From Vairimorpha apis BRL 01 (taxonomy: Eukaryota > Microsporidia > Nosematidae), in the NCBI GenBank assembly GCA_000447185.1, contig KE647149.1, positions 1 through 27,909 of the forward strand: a stretch of DNA of 27,909 bases, in the 5' to 3' direction. The translations under genes were made by a program, and so were the position numbers. The notes beneath the pieces were generated by a model, which made no database searches, was not told the DNA's origin, and saw only the letters and a list, made by a program, of their open reading frames with translations. Below are positions 1 to 9,308 of this stretch, piece by piece. Position 1 is the stretch's first letter. Every line of letters starts with the position of its first letter.

Positions 1-3000
1 ACAAAAGAAAAAATATCTTTAAATGATATTAACAGAATTAAACAAAAGCTAATAATAATTTCAGATTCTTCTGCTTCAGATTTAATTTCTAATGGAATTA
101 AAAAAATAAAAAATCATATCATTAAAGAAGAAAAAAACAATTATCACATCTAAATGATATTGAGTATAAAAAATTTATTAAAAATGAATTTAAACGTGTA
201 TATGTATTATCAAATGATAAAGTTAAGAAAATTAAAAAAATTATAAAACCAAAGAAAAACTTTGTTCCTGAATTTACAAATGATGTTTCATATTTACAAT
301 TACCTCAATGGTGGGATATATCGAAGGGCGAAGGAAAGTATATGGCTAATAACATTCCTTTAAATGAAATTCTTGAAGAAACTAATAACTTTTATGAAAG
401 TGACATGCCGTCTGAAAGAGAACGTAATTGGTTTTCTGAAAAAAATGTAAAAAAATTGAATAAATATTTTGATAAAATCAATAGAAAAACAACCAAATGT
501 TATGTTAGCGATAAAACAAATATTTGTGAAAAATGTATTTTATATAAAATAAATAGAAAAATCGAAAATGAAGATATAATTAAGAAAAAAGAGTTAAATA
601 AAGAAGAATTAAAGTTTAAGCAAATAGCATTAAATAGATGGTTTTCAGATTTTAAAGATAAAAATTTGATTTTTGATAGGATATTTACAACAGAAGAAAA
701 ATTATGGTTATCATATTTATTTTATAAAGATTTTAATTTTCAAGAATTAAGTAATGAACATAAAGGAATTTTTTTAAATTATATAAAAAAACAAAATATA
801 GAAAATTTTCATGAAATATTACAGAATAAAAATGATGATTTTTTAATTAAAAAAAACAAGACTTGGAGAAAAAAGAATTATTTAAATTTAAAGAGAAAAT
901 GGATACTTATATTAATGAATATTATAAACAAGATCTTATAGATACAAGTAATTTTAATAATAGACCTGTATTAAAGGAAAATGGCTGGGAATTTCCACAT
1001 AACTTATTTATTTATGGTGGTGATTCAACATTTAAACCAGAAATTTTTAGACCTGTTACACAAGCACGAAAAATATTTCAAAATAGACATCCTAGATTTA
1101 AAAAAAATTTAATTAAATTCGAAGATAAGTTTTTCGATGAATTAAATTTAACTAACAATGAAATTTTAACACTGCAAAATCCCAATATAGCTAAAGATGA
1201 AGATTTTATTAAATGGAAAAATGATATTATAAAAAAACAGGAACAAATTTATAATGAAGTGTATGATTCTGTTGATTATTTAGAATCTGAAGAGGAAAGA
1301 CAAGCTGAATTTGAATATAAATTATTATTAAAAGAAAGATATATTGAGGAAGTGCAACAAATGAATCTTATAATTGAATTTTATAATTCTTTTATTGACA
1401 TAATACCTAAACAAACATGTACACTCGTTTTAAATGAAGATAATAAACTTAATTCTGAATTGTACATAAGATCAAAACAACTTATGCTAAATCTTAAAAA
1501 GGCTAACTATTGGAATGAAAAACAAAAAGACAAATTAAAATTAAATACTGATTGAAACTTTTCCAAAAAAATGGTATCAAACAAACGATATACTATCGAA
1601 TAAAAATAATTTAAAACCTATTAATTTTATTGATACCAAAAAGATGATTCTAAAGATGAAAATTTGGCACAAAATCTACTTGATAATAATTTTTATAGTA
1701 AAAATGAAATATTTGTGAACAATAACGTGACTAAAAATATTTTGGATTCAGAAAATCTACAATTAAATAATAATGAAGTTAAGAACATCAAAGAAACAAC
1801 TAAACAAAATCTTTTTAATGAAGTCATTTTAAAAGATTCAAATATAGTTTCAGATGATATTGAAAATGATAAAGTCAAAACAAATTCTAATATTATTTCA
1901 AATTTCAATAAAATTGGTAATATATTTTTTAATGAAGACTCAAAAGATGAAAAACTCAAAATTTATGAAAATATAAACGATAATCAAAAACATTCTGTTA
2001 ATATAAAGAATGATTTTAATAAAAATCAAAATCTTGAAAATGTAAATACATTAATAAAAAATAATAATTTTATTAATAATTCTGGTAAAGAAACGAATGA
2101 ATTTTTAATGGAAATATTAAATTCAAAAGAATTAAATTCTAATGAAATAAACAATAATGAAAATACTGCAAAAACTAGTATTAAAAATATAAATAATGTA
2201 AATGAAAAAAATATTTTTGAAGAATCTGTAAATGTAATAAATGAACATGATAATTTAAAAACAATCCAAAAAGTCAATTATGATGTAAGAAAATCAGATG
2301 AATTTAATGAAAAAAAACTAATTTTCTTGAAAGTAAAGAATCTTCTACATTTGAAAAAAATTTAAATAATAATCAATCTAATTTAAATTCAAATAAAGCT
2401 CAAATAAATTTAGAGAAGCATGAACCATTTTCTGTTTCCGAAAAAAATAATATAATAATAAATAAACCTTTAATGGCAAATCGTGAAAACATTTTTTTAT
2501 TAAATAATCAATCTGTAAAAATTGAAAATTCTCAACTACAACAAAATTTTAATATTCATCCACAAAAAATATTAACAAACGAGCAATTACCAAAAAATGA
2601 CGTTCAACTACAACAATCTAATAATTTAAACCTATCACAACAAAATAATATTTTTAATCAGCAAAATTTAATTGTAGAAAGTCAAGCACATCTTGGATCT
2701 TACAATCTGTTTCAAAACCAAACTGTTGGTTTTCCCACAAATAATTTAGTAAGTAAATTTAATTCTTCAATAAACATACCTTGTAATGAAATTAAAAAAA
2801 TGACAATGAATTTATACAAAAAACCTCTCAAAACAAACCAGTTAAACGAAATTTAGAAAATAATGAATCCTTTGGAAATAATCTTAATAATCCAAATTCT
2901 TCAAATTTGATATTAGATTATTCAGAAGTTCATAATACTAATCTTCTATCACAAGGATCTGTTTTTTTACCAGTTGTAAATCCTTTTACAGGAAAATATG

Positions 3001-3269
3001 AAGAAATACCACCGTTTTTACTTAATGATCCTCAATTTCTTGCCACGGGAAAGGTTGTTTATGTACCAAAAAATGATCCGTCTAATACTAATAATATAAA
3101 AATTGATCAACAAGAATGTGCTGATTTTTTAAAAAATTTAAATAATTCAAATAAACCTAATATGTTTGAGGAGCTATTAAAGAATTCTGATAATGTTGAT
3201 GAATCTAAAGAATCAAATATTCAATATAGAAATGCTAATGAAGAACCATTTGATGGATTTCATTTTTAA
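1..3269 (+). CDS. Large N/Q-rich protein, 5'-partial, broken by six frame changes
   Basis: No family recognised. Six reading-frame segments join head to tail: frame 1 to about 137, frame 3 to 855, frame 2 to 1550, frame 3 to 1641, frame 2 to 2318, frame 1 to 2823, then frame 3 to the TAA at 3267-3269. Joined, they give roughly 1090 codons with the N-terminus outside the window. Five of the six changes fit one base missing from an A-run (for example A7 at 131-137, A8 at 849-856, A8 near 2311-2318); the change near 1545-1555 goes the other way. The first 500 or so residues are charged and helical with aromatic patches (LPQWWDISKGEG near 301-333; RPVTQARKIFQNRHPRFKK near 1041-1100). Residues coded by about 1660-2850 are asparagine- then glutamine-rich and disordered. 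The last 120 residues are again ordered-looking (VNPFTGKYEEIPPFLLNDP). Each break continues the same composition, so one gene rather than several is likely. It could be a decaying gene or an intact one with homopolymer errors. Confidence 0.6.
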
Positions 3270-3990
3270 TAAATTTCATTTGAACTTATTATACTGTATA
3301 AAATATAAGTTTTTAAATTTAGAAAATTTAAATAAATAATTTATATTAAGTTATAAAAATTTAATTATTTTAATGATTGGATTTTAAGTATAACAATAAA
3401 AATATGTTATAAGATGTTGTTTTTATTAGAAAAATTAAATAATTATTTTATAGCTGTTTAATTGATATTTGTTATTTAAATACATTTTTATTTTTGTAAT
3501 ACTAATCATATGTTATTAAAAATATTTTTCTTTGTTATTTTTATTTAAAATTTTAAAATCTGCATTAAATTTACATTGACATAATTAAAAAATTACTTAT
3601 GTAGAAAAATAAAAAGCATTGTCTTTAAAAACTTTCTTGAATTATTGTAGAGTTATATTTTTGATATTAATATTTTTAAAAATTTTTTTTTAAATATTCA
3701 ATTTGAATTTTTATAAACTATAATTATTTTGAAATAATATTTTTCAATTATAAATAATTATTTTTAGTATTTTATAAACTTTATAAAATATTTAACTAAA
3801 ACGTATTGTATTATAACATTTTATTATAAAGTATAGTATTTTTAACATAAAATGTAATAGTTTAAATTTTTAATTCTATAAAGATCAAAAAAAATTCGTT
3901 TTACATAAATAAAATTTAAGAAATTTTTAAATATCTTAAATTTTTCTTTATAAAAAATTCTTTTAACGTATTTAGCATAAAAAATATAAA
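3270..3990. other. Intergenic, no gene seen
   Basis: AT-rich spacer of about 720 bases between the large N/Q-rich gene and the convergent gene at 3991-4908. Stops are dense in all frames. No RNA gene, repeat or element match was seen. Confidence 0.6.
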
Positions 3991-4908
3991 TTATAAAAAA
4001 TCTATATAATCATCTTTATATAAATATTTAAGTTGATCATTATTTAAAAAATGGAAATTATATCGATTAATCAAATTAAGTCCACCATTTTTGCAAATTT
4101 CATTTAGTAACAAATTAGATTCATGATTTTCATTTTTTATCATCTTTGTAAATATTTCTGCATCTAATAAAAAATTAATAATAAAAGGACGTTCTTTTGT
4201 TATATTATATATAAAAATTGTCATTTTATGGTAAAACATTTTAACAAATTCTTTAATAACCGATAAAATATCACCGTTTTTATAATTAATGATCCAATCA
4301 AGAGGTAAAGTTTCTAATAATTCAATTTTTATATCTTCAAAATGATTATTTATAAATATTAAATCAAAGAAAGAGTTAAATACGTCAAGTTTGCAACAAA
4401 ACAGACAAAAAAAATCTAACCATTTTTTATAATCATCTATTTCGTTTAAAAATTTGATAATTTTACCAGTTTCAAATTGATAAAATTCATTATAAAAAAA
4501 ATCTTTTAAAAATTTTAATCTAGTATATTCAAATGGTTCAAGTTGAAAATTTAAATCTGTATTAGAATGCATCAAAGCCCATTTTAAATCTATCGATGTG
4601 TTTGTATTTTGCTTATTGTATGCAGATGGTTTGTTTTCATTGATTTTATATTGTAATTTTAAAAGTTCAAGTTCTTGTTTTTTACTATTTATAATTGAAG
4701 ATTTACTTAAATTAGATTTATCAATTTTAAGATTATAATTTTCTTTTTCTAATACTAATATATTTTGTCTAAGAATACTAACTTCTCCTTTTAGTTTCAT
4801 ATTTTCATGTTTAAGTTTTAAAGATGTATCATCTTTGAATAACATTCTATTGGATGTAGTTTCTATTGTCGAAGATGTTTCATTAGAAAATGGAGTTTCA
4901 TTGGTCAT
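3991..4908 (-). CDS. Coiled-coil protein, candidate ATRIP/Ddc2-like checkpoint factor
   Basis: Intact 305-aa ORF. Residues 1-26 are Ser/Thr-rich. Residues 27-92 form a coiled coil containing GEVSILRQNILVLEKEN (41-57). Residues 110-305 are predominantly helical with many Phe, Leu and Tyr, like a helical repeat. The GE(I/V)xxLR motif starting a coiled coil, followed by an alpha-helical body, is the layout of ATRIP/Ddc2/Rad26, the partner of the ATR/Mec1 kinase at RPA-coated DNA; that is family knowledge and the match here is short. At 305 residues it would be much smaller than yeast or human homologues. The start is supported by CCC at 4915-4913, five bases upstream of the ATG. The element relic downstream of its promoter side begins at 5195. 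Alternative: an unrelated microsporidia-specific coiled-coil protein. Confidence 0.75.
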   Translation of the reverse strand: MTNETPFSNETSSTIETTSNRMLFKDDTSLKLKHENMKLKGEVSILRQNILVLEKENYNLKIDKSNLSKSSIINSKKQELELLKLQYKINENKPSAYNKQNTNTSIDLKWALMHSNTDLNFQLEPFEYTRLKFLKDFFYNEFYQFETGKIIKFLNEIDDYKKWLDFFCLFCCKLDVFNSFFDLIFINNHFEDIKIELLETLPLDWIINYKNGDILSVIKEFVKMFYHKMTIFIYNITKERPFIINFLLDAEIFTKMIKNENHESNLLLNEICKNGGLNLINRYNFHFLNNDQLKYLYKDDYIDFL

Positions 4909-4912
4909 AAGA

Positions 4913-4915
4913 GGG
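4913..4915 (-). promoter_or_regulatory. CCC start-site motif of the coiled-coil gene
   Basis: On the minus strand the sequence reads AAAGGTCCCTCTTATG, placing CCC four bases before the ATG at 4908. This fits the CCC/GGG signal near microsporidian start codons and supports this start. Confidence 0.55.
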
Positions 4916-5021
4916 ACCTTTAAATAAACACGAAAATATCAAGAAGAAAATATATCATATACTTATTTTATTTAGAGTATATTAAATATTTTTTTAATAA
5001 ATAAATAAAATAAAAACTATA

Positions 5022-5140
5022 AGTATTATTTTAAATCAAATTTTAATATAAATTTATAAATGATTTTCTTAAAAACAATTAAAAATATATATGTTGTATA
5101 TAAATAAAAACTAAAGTATTATTTTAAATCAAATTTTAAT
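5022..5140. repeat. 26-bp direct repeat, two copies
   Basis: A 26-base stretch at 5022-5047 (containing TTTTAAATCAAATTTTAAT) is repeated exactly at 5115-5140, 93 bases apart. Both copies are preceded by similar TAAATAAAA sequence. It lies between the coiled-coil gene and the retrotransposon relic. It looks like a small local duplication; no function is evident. Confidence 0.6.
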
Positions 5141-5180
5141 TTTATACATCATTTTTTAAAATTATAAAAATTATTTATAT

Positions 5181-5194
5181 TTTATATAATTTAA
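5181..5194 (+). repeat. Target-site duplication, left copy (TTTATATAATTTAA)
   Basis: These 14 bases recur exactly at 5852-5865, immediately beyond the 3' end of the element relic at 5195-5851. Exact abutment to both independently judged element ends makes a target-site duplication the best reading despite the AT-rich sequence. Confidence 0.7.
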
Positions 5195-5851
5195 CTCTGT
5201 ACAAGAGGTGATATCTAATGACAACGCCGAAATACGAATGGATACAAAAATATCGACAAATATCAAAGTAAACCATAATAAGCCTGATATTTTTGTTTTA
5301 GATAAGAAGAGCAAAGAAAATTTTAATTGTTGAGATGTATTACGAACCAAGATCTTTTCACTATTGTTGAGAATGAAAAGTTAAGAAATTACGACCTTCT
5401 TGCTTATGAGTTAGGTATCATATATAAATCTAGGACAAAATTATCCCCTATGTAATGATGTGGGACGATGTAGTAGCGACATACCATAAGAGATACATCA
5501 AGGAGTTAGAAATATAACCTTCCTTAGAAGCATATATCCAGTCATTAGTGCTGAAAAAAACGCTCGAGAGTATCTCTCTTAAACGAAGACGAAGGCACAA
5601 CCAAGGTGATGCTGGAGAGGAAGAGATTAAGCCACAGTGGAAAATTTTTTAAATCTATCTTAAATATATGGAAGGGAAAACAATAAATCTATTAATAATA
5701 ACCGGGGCAAAATATTAGACCCTGAAGATCTCACAAGTAACAATGAATGTGAGATAAAGGAAACCCATATTATAAGTAGTGTGCCTGAACATGAGACTTT
5801 TGAATAAAGAATAGACAATGAAGAATAGCTCAATAAATATGTTAAATTAGC
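5195..5851 (+). mobile_element. Non-LTR retrotransposon relic (copy B), 5'-truncated, RLE domain and 3' end
   Basis: Nucleotide similarity to the better copy at 16830-18306 (opposite strand) is obvious from TCTGTACAAGAGG at about 5196 through CTCAATAAATAT at 5829-5840. It covers the end of the retrotransposon protein: the restriction-like endonuclease region with KPDIFVLDKK, the downstream Lys/Tyr motif, the SLEAYIQS helix, and a C-terminal tail ending ISSVPEHE. The protein is broken by frameshifts and stops (for instance after VLDKK, and TAA codons near 5446 and 5650), so it is dead. It begins just after the CCHC zinc finger, a 5' truncation typical of target-primed reverse transcription. 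Base composition is richer in G+C than the flanks but poorer than copy A, suggesting intermediate age. Confidence 0.88.
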
Positions 5852-5865
5852 TTTATATAATTTAA
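5852..5865 (+). repeat. Target-site duplication, right copy
   Basis: Exact 14-base match to 5181-5194, directly following the 3' terminus of copy B. There is no poly-A tail between the element's AATAAATATGTTAAATTAGC end and this duplication. Confidence 0.7.
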
Positions 5866-5995
5866 AAAAAATATTTTAAGTTAAGCTATAATTAATTAAT
5901 ATGTTGCTATTTAATTATTTTATAAGAAAAATTGTAAATGGTTTTTAAAGTAAAACATGTTAAAAAGTTTACTTTATTATAACTAAATTATTTAA

Positions 5996-5998
5996 CCC
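5996..5998 (+). promoter_or_regulatory. TTTAACCC start-site motif
   Basis: TTTAACCC at 5991-5998 lies 16 bases before the ATG at 6015. The same octamer precedes three other starts in this window. Confidence 0.5.
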
Positions 5999-6014
5999 AA
6001 AATTTAAACATTTC

Positions 6015-6970
6015 ATGAATGATATTTTAGATATTGATTTCAATAAACCAAATCAGAATTCGATTTTAATTACAAAGATTAAACTTTTTATGAAAGTTGA
6101 TTATCTTACAATTTATATAGAATGTGTTTATAATAAAAATATTAAATTATTAGTATCTAAACCTATTATATATGAACCTGAAAATGATTTATTTTTTTAT
6201 AAATGTTTTTTACCTATAAACTGCTATCCAACATTAAACTACAATAATAATATTATCGAATATGTTTTATACATAAATTTATTCAAGGATACAATTAAAT
6301 TACAAAAAAAATTTAATTTTCAAGTATACAATACTTCACAAACTTTTAAATATGATCTATTTATAAATAGAGATATGATTAGAATAGATTCTATTATAAA
6401 TAACAATAATACTATATGTAGTGAAATTGTAAATTTTATGCGTAATTATAAATTTAATACTGATAATTGTTTTATAATAAATAATGTTGATTTTGTAAAA
6501 AAAGTATTAGAAGAAAGAATCTATGTATTAAAATGTGTTAATAAAGATTTTAAAGAAATTATTAACAAATTAAAACATAAAGGCGATATTTTTTTCTATT
6601 TACAAAAAAATAAAATTACTCCCAAACAGCAAATTAGTTGTGAAATTAAAAGTAATAATGAAAAAATTATGATTTTAAAGTACGATAAAGTTATTAAAAA
6701 AATTATAAATTTGAGTTTATATTTTTCAAAAATTTTAATGTTTTAAAAATAATTTTAGTTAAAGATATAAATGATAAAAAATGTATTAAAGAAATTGTAA
6801 ATCTTCAATGTACTAATATATTGTACAAGAAAATTAAAATGAAAAATTTTATAAATGATTATAATATAAACAGTTTGTATATAAAAGTCAAAATATATTT
6901 TAAAATTTATCTTGATGATTTTAAATTTAATATTTATCCAATATTTGTGCAAAATAATGATAATTTATAA
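6015..6970 (+). CDS. Unknown beta-rich protein, possible arrestin fold, one frameshift
   Basis: The first frame gives 243 aa from the ATG at 6015. A single -1 change in a T5 run near 6720 (SLYFSK to FFKNFNVLKIILVKD) opens another 80 or so residues to TAA at 6968-6970, making about 318 aa. The protein alternates short hydrophobic strands and polar loops. Residues 60-90 (CFLPINCYPTLNYNNNIIEY) resemble the arrestin-family pattern in which a beta strand and 'LP...P' turn lead into an 'I.Y.L' strand, as in arrestins, Vps26 and Rgp1. This is a weak, motif-level resemblance. A lysine-rich helical segment (about 160-200) follows. Two ATGs overlap at 6015 and 6019; only the first is in frame. The break could be sequencing error or an early pseudogene. 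Confidence 0.65.
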
Positions 6971-7622
6971 AATAAAAATTTATTAATTGTATATATAAAA
7001 ATTTTATAATTAAATATCAATGTTGTTGATTTAAAATTTTAATAAATAATTGATATTTGTTGCTAATTTTAAATTAAATCTTTTTTCAAAAATCATTAAA
7101 ATGTACATAAATATATCTAATGTAGAATAAGAATTTTTGTAATAAAAAAATTAACATATATTAATGATAATTATTTTTGAATTTTTTTATTAAATTTTTT
7201 ATTCAGTTTGCTAAAAAATTGTTAAATAAGATTTTGCATAATAAAATTATAAACATTTTTGGTTTTTTACATTTTGAATATAAATTATTTATTCTAAATA
7301 GAATGTTTTATGCAATAAGAAAATTTTTATCCATTTAAAACATTTTATAATGTATTAAATTATACAATAAAATAATAACATACACTTTTAGATAGTAGGT
7401 ATTTGTAAATATTTCAAAAAATTTAATAATGAATTAAAAAAATATATTTTATGTATAAAGCTCTTTAAAAAATGAATAATAATCATTATTTAAATTTTTT
7501 ATCAAACAAAATGTATTATTTATAATTATTTTAAAATTAATATAAACTTAGTTTATAATCATTAAAAATATTAAAAGTAAATTTAACATTTTAGTTTGCT
7601 AAAATACGCCCTTTCATATAAA
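6971..7622. other. Intergenic, no gene seen
   Basis: AT-rich spacer of about 650 bases before the CAF-1-like gene. Nothing supported apart from the CCC motif at its right end. Confidence 0.55.
7609..7611 (+). promoter_or_regulatory. CCC start-site motif of the CAF-1-like gene
   Basis: The sequence CGCCCTTTCATATAAAATG places CCC 11 bases before the ATG at 7623. This argues against the upstream TTG at 7596 as the start. Confidence 0.4.
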
Positions 7623-8675
7623 ATGTTCACTCATCCTATTTTTCTTCGTTTATTGACAAATTTTAAATTGTCAAATAGTGATGAAATCCCAATTGAATTA
7701 TTGTATCTTTTAGTACAAGACAAAACTAAAATTGACTATTCTTATTTATACAATATTTTATTTAAATACAAGAATTCTACAAAAAAGCATGAAGCAATTA
7801 AACAAATTTCTAATCAAATTGAACGTTATTTTATATATAATAATAAATACATGATTAAAGATAATATAAAAATATCTTCAAATTGTATTTATTTACATAA
7901 TAAAGTAATTTCTACTAAAATTTTAATGGATACAATTTTAAATAATTTATCAGTTTTAAAATATCTTAAAAATGAAAAATTAACTAATGATACCCAATTA
8001 AATATATGGTTAAAAAAAGCGGAGCGAAAAATAAAACAATTTAAACCTGAAAAAGAATGTAACAATTCTCTTCTTAAATTTGTCACAAAGAAGATAACTC
8101 AAGAAAATTCAGTTCTAGAAAAAAATCTTACGCCAATTATATATGAAAGTACAGTTTATGTGTACACTGGAAATAATCCTAATTATGTGTCATTTAGGAG
8201 GCGTAAAGATTTAATAAATCCTATAAAAAAAATTTTTATTAAGTTTTCTGAAGAAATAAAACCTCCAATTTATGAGATTAAAACAAATTATAACCATTAT
8301 AAAATATCAATTGCTAGATTGGATTTAAATTACGATGAAGATAGTACATGGGAAGAAGAAAAAGGGGAAGATATTGGATCAGACGAAAGCGAGGAAGAAG
8401 ACACAAGTAATATATCTGAAGAATGGATTGATTCTGATTCAGAAGATGAAGAAAATACAACAGGTTTAAAAAGACCTATATTGACATTTCCTAACATAAA
8501 AATAATAAAAAATGATTTGTACGATGAAATATGGAAAAAATTAAGTTTACATAAAATTGATATAATCAATGATAAACTCGAAAATAAAATTAAGCAGTTT
8601 AAAAATTTAGACATTAAAATTTTAAGTAATATTTTTATGGTAAAAGAAAATGTATTAAAAACTATTTTTAATTAG
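7623..8675 (+). CDS. CAF-1 large subunit-like protein (Cac1/p150, CHAF1A)
   Basis: Intact ORF of 350 aa from the ATG at 7623. CAF-1 deposits H3-H4 on newly made DNA behind the fork. The diagnostic part is near residues 199-278: basic NPIKKIFIKFSEEIKPPIYE, a divergent stretch, then LDLNYDEDSTWEEEKGED and a long Asp/Glu/Ser run. This follows the CAF1A pattern of 'LLQFxExxRPPYxGTW', 'xDYExDSDxEWEEEEPGE(D/E)' and the acidic tail. The GTW loop is not preserved, and the KER coiled coil and N-terminal regions of yeast Cac1 or human p150 are missing, so it is about half or less of usual size. NSLLKFVTKK (residues 148-157) could be a degenerate PCNA-binding box, which is inference only. It is convergent with POP5, 12 bases apart. 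Alternative: another acidic histone chaperone. Confidence 0.7.
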   Translation: MFTHPIFLRLLTNFKLSNSDEIPIELLYLLVQDKTKIDYSYLYNILFKYKNSTKKHEAIKQISNQIERYFIYNNKYMIKDNIKISSNCIYLHNKVISTKILMDTILNNLSVLKYLKNEKLTNDTQLNIWLKKAERKIKQFKPEKECNNSLLKFVTKKITQENSVLEKNLTPIIYESTVYVYTGNNPNYVSFRRRKDLINPIKKIFIKFSEEIKPPIYEIKTNYNHYKISIARLDLNYDEDSTWEEEKGEDIGSDESEEEDTSNISEEWIDSDSEDEENTTGLKRPILTFPNIKIIKNDLYDEIWKKLSLHKIDIINDKLENKIKQFKNLDIKILSNIFMVKENVLKTIFN

Positions 8676-8687
8676 AAACTCTATATG

Positions 8688-9041
8688 TTATCTTTTTTTG
8701 AAGGCTTGGTTCAAATTTAAATAAATTCTTTTTAATAATTTTTTATAAATTCCACTCACATACAATAAACTAAAACTACATTTGATATCGTTTATATTTT
8801 TACATGTTAATAAACTAGAAATTATATATTTAGAAATGTCTCTATCTGATCTAAATATAAAAATATTATTATTGTTAAAAAAATCCATAAGATATAAATT
8901 ATGCAACCTATACAATATTTTTTCTCCAAAATTAGCATATACTTTATCTTTAACAATATTTACCAATAAACTTTCTATATTTATATTTTTATTTGATATT
9001 TGATATGTAAATGAAATATATCTATATTTTCTTACAACCAT
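8688..9041 (-). CDS. POP5: RNase P/RNase MRP subunit POP5
   Basis: Intact 117-aa ORF, a little short for the Pop5/Rpp14 family. POP5 is a protein subunit shared by nuclear RNase P (tRNA 5' maturation) and RNase MRP (pre-rRNA processing). The N-terminus VVRKYRYISF matches the family's opening 'MVRxKxRYxLxE' strand. The core NIFIFRSDRDISKYIISSLL (residues 59-78) matches 'TGIxxLRxxRDxxxxVxxAL'. SFSLLYVSGIYKKLLKR (89-105) matches the closing 'RVxxVSGTIRKxxxxxI' strand and helix. Upstream on the minus strand is ATCCTTTTTAAATG, with only CC rather than CCC. Its stop faces the CAF-1-like stop with 12 bases between. No breaks are seen. Confidence 0.78.
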   Translation of the reverse strand: MVVRKYRYISFTYQISNKNINIESLLVNIVKDKVYANFGEKILYRLHNLYLMDFFNNNNIFIFRSDRDISKYIISSLLTCKNINDIKCSFSLLYVSGIYKKLLKRIYLNLNQAFKKR

Positions 9042-9308
9042 TTAAAAAGGATGAATAAATTTATTAATAATTTTAAAATAATAAAAATATTAATAGTTTT
9101 TTAAAAAAACAATTTATAATTTCATATCATACTACATTTACATATTTATCCTATTAAAAAATTAATACAAAAGTATATATAAATAATTGAAAAATATGTA
9201 ACATATTTGGTGAATTGACTTTTTTTAAAAAAGTTACAGATTAAATTAGTATCGTATTACTTATACTTAATGTATTTACATTAAAATTTATAAATAAATT
9301 ATAAATAA

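Noticed and set aside
1693..2277. Minus-strand ORFs of 83-88 codons
   Set aside because: They are antisense to the Asn-rich gene and their Phe/Leu/Ile/Ser composition is the mirror of Asn/Lys/Glu codons.
6755..6952. Minus-strand 65-codon ORF
   Set aside because: Antisense to the continuation of the 6015-6970 gene after its frameshift.
8330..8614. Minus-strand 94-codon ORF with poly-Ser
   Set aside because: Antisense shadow of the acidic region of the CAF-1-like gene.
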